A DNA stretch of 64,000 bases, from the NCBI GenBank assembly GCA_021777105.1, contig JAIQZQ010000054.1, forward strand, positions 26,923 to 90,922, given 5' to 3'. Each line of letters starts with the position of its first letter. Position 1 is the stretch's first letter. This document shows positions 17,247 to 26,900 of this stretch, piece after piece. The translations under genes were made by a program, and so were the position numbers. This DNA is from Candidatus Anammoxibacter sp. Its GTDB lineage: Bacteria; Planctomycetota; Brocadiia; Brocadiales; Anammoxibacteraceae. Under the pieces are notes generated by a model. That model was given only the letters and a program-made list of their open reading frames with translations, was not told where the DNA came from and did no database searches.

Positions 17247-20200
17247 CTACCTGCTAAAAAACGGCGGTGGCGGTTCCGGTTTGGAATTATCGTCTTCTAA
17301 CTCAAGATCCAACGATTCGGACGGAGCCAAGTTAGTAGTAGAGGTTCCAGTAGCCTCAAAGACCGTAATATTCTCAACTACAACTCTATTTGACGCGTCA
17401 TCTTCCGAATCAGGGTTTGCCGATGAGCCAAGGCAATAGAGGATTCCGTCTGAGCCGCCTATGTAAATCCTTCCATCCCTGTCAATAGCCGGCGACGAAT
17501 AAAACGTCTTGCGTCCCTGCGGGTCAAACGCCCATAGCAAGTTGCCCGAGGCGTCAACCGCGCGCACCTTGCCGTCGCTTGCCCCAAAATATATAGAGCC
17601 GTCAGGGCTCATTACAGGCGACGACTTTAACAGGACTTTTTGGCCAAAATCCATTTTCCAGTTCAACTTTCCTTCGGATGTAAGGGCAAAAAGAGTTCCT
17701 TTATCCGTGCCGACGCATAAATTGCCGTTGTTGTCAACAGCGGGTGAACAGTCTGTTACCGCGGTTAAATCAAATTTCCATGCCAACTTGCCGTCTTTAT
17801 CAAGCGCGTACATATTTTTGTCCCATGAGCATGCGTAAATAACGCCTGTGCTTGTGATTGCCGGGGTGGATCTGATAGAGTTTTTAGTTTCAAATTTCCA
17901 TTTAAGCTCTCCCGCGTCTGTTAACGCGTAAAGATTGCCGTCGTAAGAGCCGAAGTAAATAGAGCCCTCTTCATCTATGGAAGGCGATGAGAAAATGCTG
18001 TCTTTTGTTCTAAACTTCCAAACAAGTTCCCCCGTGCCGCTATTAAGGGAGTACAAGTTGTTGTCAAATGATCCCGCAATTATATTCCCTTTATTGTCAA
18101 TAACCGGAGACGCTGTAACTTCGCCGTTTGTTTTAAAGTTCCACAGCAACCCGCCGCTTGAATTGACGGCGTATACATGACCGTCGTTTGAGCCGAAATA
18201 GATATTGCCGGCTATGTCTGTTACTGCGGAAGACACAACAGGGCCTTGGGTCTTAAATCGCCATAGCTCTTGACCTTTTGAATTCAGGGCGTACATATTG
18301 CCGTCATATGAGCCGAAATAGATAGTTCCATCAGGCGCCAAAACCGGCGACGACTCTATTATGCCGCCGGTCGCAAAGCTCCATAACAACGACACATCAA
18401 GCCCTCCAAGATAAGGAGTTTTGCCGTTGCGGGTTTTGTTTTGCCGGAACATTATCCAGGGGCTTAGATCGCCGGTTGTTTTTACAGTTATATAATTCTC
18501 TTTTGTTTTTGTTATGGTTTCTCCATCTTCAGCCATAACCGACAATAGGACATCGTATAAGCCCGGCGAAGCATAGGTATAAACCGGTTCCTTTACATTG
18601 CTCATGCCGCCGTCGCCAAACTCCCAAAGTTGAGATTGGATAGCCCCTTCAGACATGTTCCTGAATTGAGAGGTTAAAGGGGCGATCCCGTCGGTGGGGG
18701 AGGCCGCAAAATCAGGTTTAGCCGGGCCTTCTTCTTCAGGTTCAGGCAGGTCTAAAGGCGAGGTATCCGGATCGCCTATTACGTCAACATAATAGACACC
18801 TTCAAATTTTCTGCGATTATTGCCGGCTACAACTTCGCCTGCCACTTTAAACGGAGCGCTTCCTGTTTTGCTGATGGTTAAGTCTTTGATATTGAACTTT
18901 ACGCGCAGCTCTTTCCGGCCGCCTCTTGTAATTGAGCAGCTTTGAGCCGGCGCGCCTTCGCAGACTATTGAGTCGCAATCGATGCTTTTGACGTCAAATC
19001 CGGATTCAAATTTTATAAAAGCGGTAAATTTCCCGCGTCTGCCCAGTTTGATAGTTTCAGGCTCAATCCTGATGGAGGCTTTTAAATCCTCGGCTCTTAC
19101 TAAATCCTGTTTTGTCTCGGTGTCTGAATCTCCGCCTTTTCCACTAACCGTCAAACTGACTGTGAAAAGTCCAACTCGGTCATAAATATGCTCGGGGTTT
19201 TGTTCAGAGCCGGTTTCTCCATCTCCAAAATCCCACAGCCAACCGTCAACGTTGCCTTCCGATTTATCCTCGAATTTTGTTTGCAAAGGAAAGGCTCCTG
19301 AAACCGGGTTTGCCGTAAATTCCGCTTTTAAGGCGTCTTTCGGCATAACTCTAATCATATTGGATATGGTCTTGTTGGCGGAGAGGCCGTCTCCGGTGAC
19401 AATAAGATTTATTGTAAAAAAGCCTTCGGTTTTATAGACATGCTCGGGGTTTTGTTCGGAGCCGGCTTCTCCATCTCCAAAATCCCATAGCCAACCGTCA
19501 ATATTTTGCCCTTCTGAAAGGTCGGTAAATTGAACCTTTAATGGGGGCTTTCCTTTAGTTTCGTCGGCCTGAAACTTGGCCATAATACCATCGTTTGGGG
19601 AGATGGTTATAAACCTGGTTTTAGAGGTTATGCTTGATTTGTCTGATTTGCCGGCGCCGTTATTTATAAACAGTTTTACGGTATAATTACCGGGTTTTCC
19701 ATAAACATGTTTCGGGTTCCGGCCTTCGCCGGTTTGCCCATCGCCAAAATCCCATGACCAAGTTGAAATGCCGGAGCCTTGTGACATGTCGTTAAACTCA
19801 ATAGCTGTTTTGCCGAAACCCGTTCGTTTTGAGGCGCTAAAATCAGCCAAAATATCGTCGAGCGGCAAATCCGTTATAAAATCCTGCTCGGTTTTGGAGT
19901 TTTTGCCGTCTTTGCCGGTTACGGTTAAACTGACCGTAAATTTGCCCTCCGACAAGAATGTGTGTTTAGGGTCTTTAGCGCTGCTTGTCCCTCCATCGCC
20001 AAAATCCCATAACCATTCTGAAACAGCTCCTAATGAGTTGTCGATAAATTGAACTTCAAACGGGACAAAACCTTTGTTATTTAAGGCCGAAAAGTCAGCT
20101 AAAAGCTTTCCTTTTTTTAGCGCGTTTACAAAATTGTCTTTTACCAGGACGACGGATTCGTTGTTGCCGTCTTCCAGAGTTAAACACACATTGTATTGTC

Positions 20201-22934
20201 CGGGTATCTCGTATGTATGAGACGGGTTTTGCTCATTGCCGGCGCCGCCGTCTCCAAAATGCCATAACCACGACTTTATGTCGCCTGTTGAGAGATCGTT
20301 AAACTGAACGGTTAAAGGAACCTCCCCCTTTGCCGGTATGCCGGCAAAATCAACGTTAATTTTAGAAGGAGAGCCAACATTGATTATCTCGTCTTTTTTA
20401 ATAAAGCCAACTCCGCTATCGCCTTTTATAGTTAATTTGACGCTGTAAACGCCGGGTTCGGCATAAATGTGTTTAGGGTCTTTTTCAGAGCTTGTCCCTC
20501 CGTCTCCAAAATCCCACAACCATTCCGTAAAGTCTCCCGATGATGTGTCCACAAACTGGGTTGTGAAAGGGGCCGGGCCTTTAGAGCCGATAAAATTGAA
20601 ATCGGCAACCGGGGATTCAGAAGGTAAAACAGTAATGTATCCGGTTTTAACGGTTGTATGCGAGTCCTTGGCGCTGTTCGCTATTTCAAGGCTAATTGAA
20701 TATACCCCTGTTTTTTCATACAAATGCCTGGGATTTTGTTCATTAGAGGTTTTTCCGTCGCCAAAGTTCCATGACCACGAGACTATATCATCGCCGAATG
20801 AGAGGTCGTTAAACTGGACATTCAGCGGGGCTCTGCCCTCTTTTATATCAACATTAAAATCCGCCTTAATTCCGCCGGCTTCTTTTGAGAGAACGGATAT
20901 AAACTTCTCCTTGACTTCCCTTGTAGCAACGCCGCTTTCGCCTTCCACCGTCAATATTACACTGTAATCGCCGGGTTTTTCATAAATGTGGGCTGGGTTT
21001 TGTCCGGACCCGGTCGAGCCGTCGCCAAAATCCCACAGCCAACTTTCGACCTTGCCTGTTGTCTTGTCCGTGAACTGAACTTCGAGCGGGGCAAAACCTT
21101 TAACGGCAAGGCTGGTGAAGCCCGCAACCGGAGCTTCCGGAGCTGCGACTTTAATAAAGGCGTCTATGGTTTTAGAGTCTGAATCTTCTGCGCCTGTGAT
21201 TGTCAAGCTCACGCTGTAATTGCCTGCGTTTTTGTATATATGAGATGGATTTTTTTCAACACTGGTTTCGCCGTCGCCAAAGCTCCACTGCCGGTTCTTG
21301 ATTTCACCGGTTGAAATATCGGTAAATTGCGTTGTAAGCGGCGCGTTGCCTTGTTTAACCGAAGCTGTAAAATTGGCCAGCGGCGAGTTGTTTTCCAATA
21401 TTTTTATTAAACCCAGCGCTGTTTTCTTGTCCGTCCCGCCCGGCCCGGAAACGGTTAGGGAAACATTAAAGTTTCCTGTTTTTGTGTATGCGCGCGAAGG
21501 ATTTTGTTCGGTTGATCCGGCCCCGTCTCCAAAATCCCACTCCCATTTAGTAATAGAGCCCTTAGATAAATCGCTAAATTTAACTATAAACGGGCTAAAC
21601 CCGGAGGCTGAATTAACGGAAAAATCGCTTAGCGGGGCTTCGGGCGCGACCACTTTAATTAAACCGGCTTTTGTTCCCGTATTTGAACCTAAAGGCCCGG
21701 TTGCGGTTAACGACACTGTAAAAAGCCCGGCTTTGGCATAAGTATGCGCCGGGTTTTGTTCTGTTGAGCCTTCTCCGTCCCCAAAATCCCACTGCCATGA
21801 AGCAACATCGCCTCCAGACGAAAGATCGTTAAAATTAACGGTTAAAGGACCAACGCCCTGCGTCGGTGACGCTGAAAAATCAGCCAACAGGCTCTCTTTT
21901 TTCAAAACGGTTATAAAATCGATCTTTTCTATCGTGTCCGCCCCGCCGGGGCCTGTAACCGTCAGACTTACAGAGTATTTCCCGGCTTTGGAATATTTAT
22001 GCAAAGGAGCCTTTTCAGAACTTGATTTTTTGTCGCCAAAATCCCATTTGCGGCTATCTATTTCGCCTGTTGAATTGTCAACAAATTTAACTTCTAAAGG
22101 AATCTTTCCGTTGGTTGGATTAGCGGTAAAACCAGCCACCGGTTTCGCGATTGGAACCGGTGTTGGTGTTGGTGTTGCTGTCGCGACGGGCTTAGGCGCC
22201 GGCGTTGGAGTTGCTTTTGGAGTCGGCTCCGGCGTAGGTGTGGCCGTTGTTTTCGGAGTCGGCGTTGGAGTAGGAGTTGCTTTTATCGTTGGCGTTGGCG
22301 TTGCATTTGGCTTTGAACCACCGCCGCCCCCCCCTGAACTATTTGTGGGAGTTGCCGCTATAGACCAGTTTGTGTTGTTACCGGAATCCACGGAATTGGT
22401 TGTATGTAATTCCTTCCCTCCGGACGCGTTTGAATCCTTTACATCAAGAAAAGCCAGTTCCGTCGAAATCCCGGTTGGAACTGTTATGCTAAATTGAGTT
22501 GGAGACGAGGAGCTTCGAAGAGATAACAGGTTGCCGGATGCCCCTCGCAACACAAGACTGTTTGTGATAGCCTGAGTCGTAGAGTTGCTAAATGTTAACG
22601 TATCGGGCGATGATACGATTTTAGACAATTTGTAGAACGTTGTCGCGCCTGTTATGGTTTGACTTGTCCCGTTTAATGTAACCAGGCCTGAGCCGGCTTC
22701 GAAATTGCCGGTATTTCCCCAATTTCCACCTACTATAATGGGGCCTGTGGTTGTCGTTAGCGTTCCGGAACTGATATTAAGGTTGCCGTCAACAACCAGC
22801 GAATGAGATGATATGCTCAAAGCCGTGGTTGAGCTGACCGTGAAATTGACTGAGGCATTCGCTATACAGCTAAAAAACCGCGGAAAAATAACGGCAAACA
22901 GGGCTATTGATAAAAAAAGTTTATATTTTACCAT
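17247..22934 (-). CDS. Giant secreted PKD/beta-propeller protein (1,895 aa), copy A
   Basis: After a signal peptide (LFLSIALFAVIFPRFFSC) comes a beta-rich domain to about residue 200, then a Thr-Pro linker (TPTPTPTP, about 201-265). Twelve PKD domains follow at about 265-1281, each with a WDFGDG-type core and NP.H.Y. Next is an Ig-like insert with three Cys (IDCDSIVCEG, SCS) at about 1285-1388, a thirteenth PKD, and a PQQ-type beta-propeller at about 1491-1835 (repeated GTIYFGSYDGNMYALNS-like blades). The tail ends PPPPFFSR. PKD domains are extracellular spacer or adhesion modules and the propeller is BamB-like in pattern; no enzyme residues are evident. AGGGA lies 6 bases before the ATG. The N-terminus resembles the 36.9 kb copy and the C-terminus the 24.0 kb copy, so it is a mosaic. 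Confidence 0.87.
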   Translation of the reverse strand: MVKYKLFLSIALFAVIFPRFFSCIANASVNFTVSSTTALSISSHSLVVDGNLNISSGTLTTTTGPIIVGGNWGNTGNFEAGSGLVTLNGTSQTITGATTFYKLSKIVSSPDTLTFSNSTTQAITNSLVLRGASGNLLSLRSSSSPTQFSITVPTGISTELAFLDVKDSNASGGKELHTTNSVDSGNNTNWSIAATPTNSSGGGGGGSKPNATPTPTIKATPTPTPTPKTTATPTPEPTPKATPTPAPKPVATATPTPTPVPIAKPVAGFTANPTNGKIPLEVKFVDNSTGEIDSRKWDFGDKKSSSEKAPLHKYSKAGKYSVSLTVTGPGGADTIEKIDFITVLKKESLLADFSASPTQGVGPLTVNFNDLSSGGDVASWQWDFGDGEGSTEQNPAHTYAKAGLFTVSLTATGPLGSNTGTKAGLIKVVAPEAPLSDFSVNSASGFSPFIVKFSDLSKGSITKWEWDFGDGAGSTEQNPSRAYTKTGNFNVSLTVSGPGGTDKKTALGLIKILENNSPLANFTASVKQGNAPLTTQFTDISTGEIKNRQWSFGDGETSVEKNPSHIYKNAGNYSVSLTITGAEDSDSKTIDAFIKVAAPEAPVAGFTSLAVKGFAPLEVQFTDKTTGKVESWLWDFGDGSTGSGQNPAHIYEKPGDYSVILTVEGESGVATREVKEKFISVLSKEAGGIKADFNVDIKEGRAPLNVQFNDLSFGDDIVSWSWNFGDGKTSNEQNPRHLYEKTGVYSISLEIANSAKDSHTTVKTGYITVLPSESPVADFNFIGSKGPAPFTTQFVDTSSGDFTEWLWDFGDGGTSSEKDPKHIYAEPGVYSVKLTIKGDSGVGFIKKDEIINVGSPSKINVDFAGIPAKGEVPLTVQFNDLSTGDIKSWLWHFGDGGAGNEQNPSHTYEIPGQYNVCLTLEDGNNESVVLVKDNFVNALKKGKLLADFSALNNKGFVPFEVQFIDNSLGAVSEWLWDFGDGGTSSAKDPKHTFLSEGKFTVSLTVTGKDGKNSKTEQDFITDLPLDDILADFSASKRTGFGKTAIEFNDMSQGSGISTWSWDFGDGQTGEGRNPKHVYGKPGNYTVKLFINNGAGKSDKSSITSKTRFITISPNDGIMAKFQADETKGKPPLKVQFTDLSEGQNIDGWLWDFGDGEAGSEQNPEHVYKTEGFFTINLIVTGDGLSANKTISNMIRVMPKDALKAEFTANPVSGAFPLQTKFEDKSEGNVDGWLWDFGDGETGSEQNPEHIYDRVGLFTVSLTVSGKGGDSDTETKQDLVRAEDLKASIRIEPETIKLGRRGKFTAFIKFESGFDVKSIDCDSIVCEGAPAQSCSITRGGRKELRVKFNIKDLTISKTGSAPFKVAGEVVAGNNRRKFEGVYYVDVIGDPDTSPLDLPEPEEEGPAKPDFAASPTDGIAPLTSQFRNMSEGAIQSQLWEFGDGGMSNVKEPVYTYASPGLYDVLLSVMAEDGETITKTKENYITVKTTGDLSPWIMFRQNKTRNGKTPYLGGLDVSLLWSFATGGIIESSPVLAPDGTIYFGSYDGNMYALNSKGQELWRFKTQGPVVSSAVTDIAGNIYFGSNDGHVYAVNSSGGLLWNFKTNGEVTASPVIDNKGNIIAGSFDNNLYSLNSGTGELVWKFRTKDSIFSSPSIDEEGSIYFGSYDGNLYALTDAGELKWKFETKNSIRSTPAITSTGVIYACSWDKNMYALDKDGKLAWKFDLTAVTDCSPAVDNNGNLCVGTDKGTLFALTSEGKLNWKMDFGQKVLLKSSPVMSPDGSIYFGASDGKVRAVDASGNLLWAFDPQGRKTFYSSPAIDRDGRIYIGGSDGILYCLGSSANPDSEDDASNRVVVENITVFEATGTSTTNLAPSESLDLELEDDNSKPEPPPPFFSR

Positions 22935-23651
22935 TTTTATTCCCTGGCCTTTTGCGTCAATCGGGCTCGCAGTTGCAAACTGTCGCTCAACAGATATAGT
23001 CGGCCATTTCGTAGACGCAATTTTGTTAATAGCGTCATTTTATATTAATATTTTAACAAATAATTACGCAGGGTTATAAACTGCGCGAGGGCCTCCATCC
23101 CGTAAAAATAGCGCGGCTTCCTTGCTGTGATATGATCACAAAAAACGTATGAAGAATTATATATCCACCAGTACGATTTGTCAAATTTAATCTAAACCAT
23201 GACATACCGACGTTTGAAAGTTGTAAGCCCTTATTTTATTATATATTAGAGCTTACATTGCCACACAACACAGCACACACTAAAACATCGTAACTCATTG
23301 CAGCCAATCATCTTACGCTTTAATTTAAGAGCTATAGAAACACATGCATTTGCACAATCACTATAAGCCTGTTAACGCGTTAGCGCCGGCACAGCTAAAC
23401 GTCTTATTTTTTGTGAATTAAATTCCAATAAAAGGATAGGTTGTTTACTACTAAATCCCGCTCCTTTCACTCCAAATCAATATTTCTAAAAACATACTAT
23501 TGAAATAATAATTGCCTGGAAAATAAATACCAAAAAATGTTAAATTGGAACGTGTTTAAGCCTAAAGATAGGTAGCATAGACAAACTTTGTTAGCCCATG
23601 CGCTTTGAAGTTAGCTAAAATCCATAACTTAATGACATTGAAGTTGAAGTT
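22935..23651. other. AT-rich intergenic region, no gene seen
   Basis: No reading frame in either direction looks coding. This is the leader of copy A on the minus strand, followed by about 500 AT-rich bases. Just before the S74 remnant there is a short hexanucleotide run (GAAGTT repeated) at about 23638-23658. Confidence 0.5.
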
Positions 23652-23762
23652 GAAGTTGAATATTCCAAATTGACGCCTTTGTTGATTGAGGGGACAAAAT
23701 AGCAGAAGAAGATAATATCTGAATTGTCTGAAAGAGTAAAATTTGAGAAGTGCAAACTTTAA
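23652..23762 (+). pseudogene. Decayed C-terminus of an S74 tail-fibre-like protein
   Basis: Reading the plus strand from 23652 gives EVEYSKLTPLLIEGTK, a TAG stop at 23700, then QKKIISELSERVKFEKCKL and a stop at 23760. This aligns residue for residue with the end of the intact S74 protein at 45286-46494 (SVEYSKLVPLLIEGIK, EQ, QKIISELSERLKIVESKL). The remnant has lost everything upstream, carries a nonsense codon, and sits tail-to-tail with the 23979-29723 PKD gene. The upstream GAAGTT repeats are an expansion of the codons for EV. It shows that an S74 gene once stood here beside a PKD gene, as one still does at 45-50 kb. Confidence 0.85.
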
Positions 23763-23792
23763 TCATTGCGCAATGATTCCTTAGCTTATACA

Positions 23793-23978
23793 CACCTCTA
23801 AATCCCATCTTTTTAGAGGGGATGTTCATTGTTTTTGCTTTTTTTCCTTCGACATTTGATATTCCTTGTTCCGTTGTTCGAGATTATCTTTTTATCACAG
23901 GCAAGGATGCCTGTGCCACCAACAATTACCATATGGCCGTTTGTAAAACAGTTATACAAATGATTAAACATCCACAAA
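23793..23978. repeat. Shared 3' flank of PKD genes (copy 2)
   Basis: Repeats the flank seen at 17068-17246, including CACAGGCAAGGATGCCTGTG, ACCATATGGC and CAGTTATACAAATGATTAAA, directly before the PKD stop codon. Confidence 0.7.
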
Positions 23979-26900
23979 CTACCTGCTAAAAAACGGCCGT
24001 GGCGGTTCCGGTTTGGAATTATAATCCTCTAACTCAAGATTCAACGATTCGGCCGGAGTCAAATTAGTAGTAGATGTTCCCATGGCCCCAAAGACCGTAA
24101 TATTCTCAACTACAACTCTATTTGGCGCGCCATCTTCCGAATCATGGTTTGCCGATGAGCCCAGGCAATAGAGGGTTCCGTTTGAGCCGCCTATGTAAAC
24201 CCTTCCATCCCTGTCAATAGCCGGAGATGAATAGAACGCCTTGCGGCCCTGCGGGTCAAACGCCCATAGCAAGTTACCGGAGGCGTCAACCGCGCGCACC
24301 TTGCCGTCGCTTGCTCCAAAATATATGGAACCGTCAGGGCTCATTACGGGCGATGATTTTAACAGGACTTTTTGGCCAAAATCCATTTTCCAGTTCAACT
24401 TTCCTTCGGATGCGAGGGCAAAAAGAGTTCCTTTATCCGTTCCGACGCATAGATTGCCGTTGTTGTCAACAGCGGGGGAGCAGTCTGTTACCGCGGTTAA
24501 ATCAAATTTCCATACCAACTTGCCGTCTTCATCAAGCGCGTACATATTTTTGTCCCATGAGCAAGCGTAAATAACGCCCGCGCTTGTGATTGCCGGGGTG
24601 GCTCTGATAGAGTTTTTAGTTTCAAATTTCCATTTAAGCTTGCCGGCGTCTGTTAACGCGTAAAGATTGCCGTCATAAGAGCCGAAGTAAATAGAGCCGG
24701 CGTCATCTATGGAAGGCGATGAAAAAATGCTGTCCTTTGTTTTAAACTTCCACAAAAGTTCGCCGGTCCCGCTATTTAAAGCGTATAAGTCCTTGTCAAA
24801 CGACCCTGCTATTATATTGCCGTTAATGTTGATGGCCGGCGACGCGGGGATTTCGCCGCCTGTTTTAAACTTCCACAACAACCCGCCGACTGAGTTAACG
24901 GCGTATACATGGCCGTCGTTTGAGCCGAAATAGATATTGCCGGCTATGTCTATTACCGCAGATGAAACAACAGGCCCGTCTGTTTTAAACCTCCATATCT
25001 CTTCTCCTTTTGAATTCAGGGCGTACATATTGCCGTCGTTTGAGCCGAAATAGATAGTTCCATCAGGGGCCAAAACCGGCGACGACTCAATCTTGCCGCC
25101 GGTCGCAAAGCTCCATAACAATGAGATATCAAGCCCTCCAAGATAAGGAGTCTTGCCGTTGCGGGTTTTGTTTTGCCTGAACATTATCCATGGACTAAGA
25201 TCGCCGGTTGTTTTTACATTAATATAATTTTCTTTGATTTTTGTTATGGTTTCCCCATCCTCCGTTGTAACCGACAATTTGACGGTGTATAAACCCGGCG
25301 AAGCATAGGTATAAACCGGGGCCTTTACATTGCTCAACCCACCGTCGCCAAACTCCCAAAGTTGAGACGGAATAGCCCCTGTTGACAGGTTCCTGAATTG
25401 GGCTTCTAAAGGCGCGATCCCGTCGGTGGGGGAGGCCGCAAAATCCGGCATGACCGGGCCCTGCTCTTCAGGCAACGGCAGCTCTAATGGAGTGGTTACT
25501 GGATTGCCTATTACATTAACAAAATCCGCGCCTTCAAATTTTTTGCGAATATTTTTAACAACAATTTCGCCTTTTAATTTAAAAGGCGTGTTTCCTGTTT
25601 TGCTAATATTTAAATTTCTGATCTTAAACTTAGCGCGCAACACTTTAGGAAAAGCTTTTTTAATTGAACAGCTTACAGCCGGCGCGCCTTCGCAAACTAT
25701 TGAATCGCAATCAATGATTTTTGGATCAAGGCCGGAAGCAAACTTTATAAAAGCGGTAAATTCTCCTGGTTTGCCTAACGTTATATTCTCAGGTTCGATC
25801 CTGACCCCCGCCTTTAAATTTGAGACATTGATTAAATTATTTTTTATATTCGTGTCGGCGCCGTCTTCACCATTAATAGTTAAACTCACGGTAAAGATGC
25901 CAACCTTATCATAAATATGGACAGGGTTCTGTTCGGAACTGGTTTTTCCGTCTCCAAAGTCCCATAACCACCCGGCAATAGCCTTGCCTTCAGACTTATC
26001 CTCAAATGTTGTTTCTAAAGGGACGGTTCCGGAGGTCTGTGACACATTGAATTCCGCTTTTAAGGCGCCTCTCGGGAGAACCCTGATCATATTGGAAATA
26101 GTTTTCTCGGCTGAGATATTGTCGCCGGAGGCAACCAGCTCTATTGTGAAAAAGCCGTCTGTTTCATAAATATGCTCAGGGTTTTGCTCAACGCCTGTTT
26201 CTCCATCGCCAAAGTCCCATAGCCAATTTTTAATGTTTTGTCCTTCTGAAAGGTCGGTAAACTTAACCTTTAAAGGAAGCTTACCTTCAGTTTTATCGGC
26301 CTGGAATGCGGCAATTATACCATCATTCGGCGTGATGTCGATAAATTTGGTTTTGGATGTTATGCTCGTTTTTTCTTTGCCTTCATTTTTAAACAGTTTT
26401 ACAGGCTCTCTATTAATATGATGCGGAGCGCTTCTGTTTGCGGCGGTAGTGGAGCCGTCCCTTTTAACAAATAGTTTCACCGTATGCTTGCCCGGTTTTT
26501 CATAAACATGTTTTGGGTTCTTCCTTTCGCTGGTTTTCCCATCTCCAAAATCCCATAACCGGGTGTCGATGTTGTCGCCTTCCGATATGTCCGTAAACTC
26601 AATCCTAGTGACTCCTATGCCGGTTCGGATTGCTGAGCTGAAGTTCGCTAAAAGTTCGCCTGCCTCTAAAACAGTTATAAAATCCTGGCTGGTTTTGGAG
26701 TTTTTACCGTTTTTCCCGGTTACGGTTAGAGTGACTGTAAATTTACCGGCTGATAAGAATGTGTGTTTTGGGTCTTTATCAACGCTGGTCTCTCCATCTC
26801 CAAAATCCCACAACCACTCCGAGACTTCGCCCAGTGTATTGTCAACAAATTGAACTTCAAAAGGGGCAAAACCTTTGACGGCTATGGCTGTAAAACCGGC

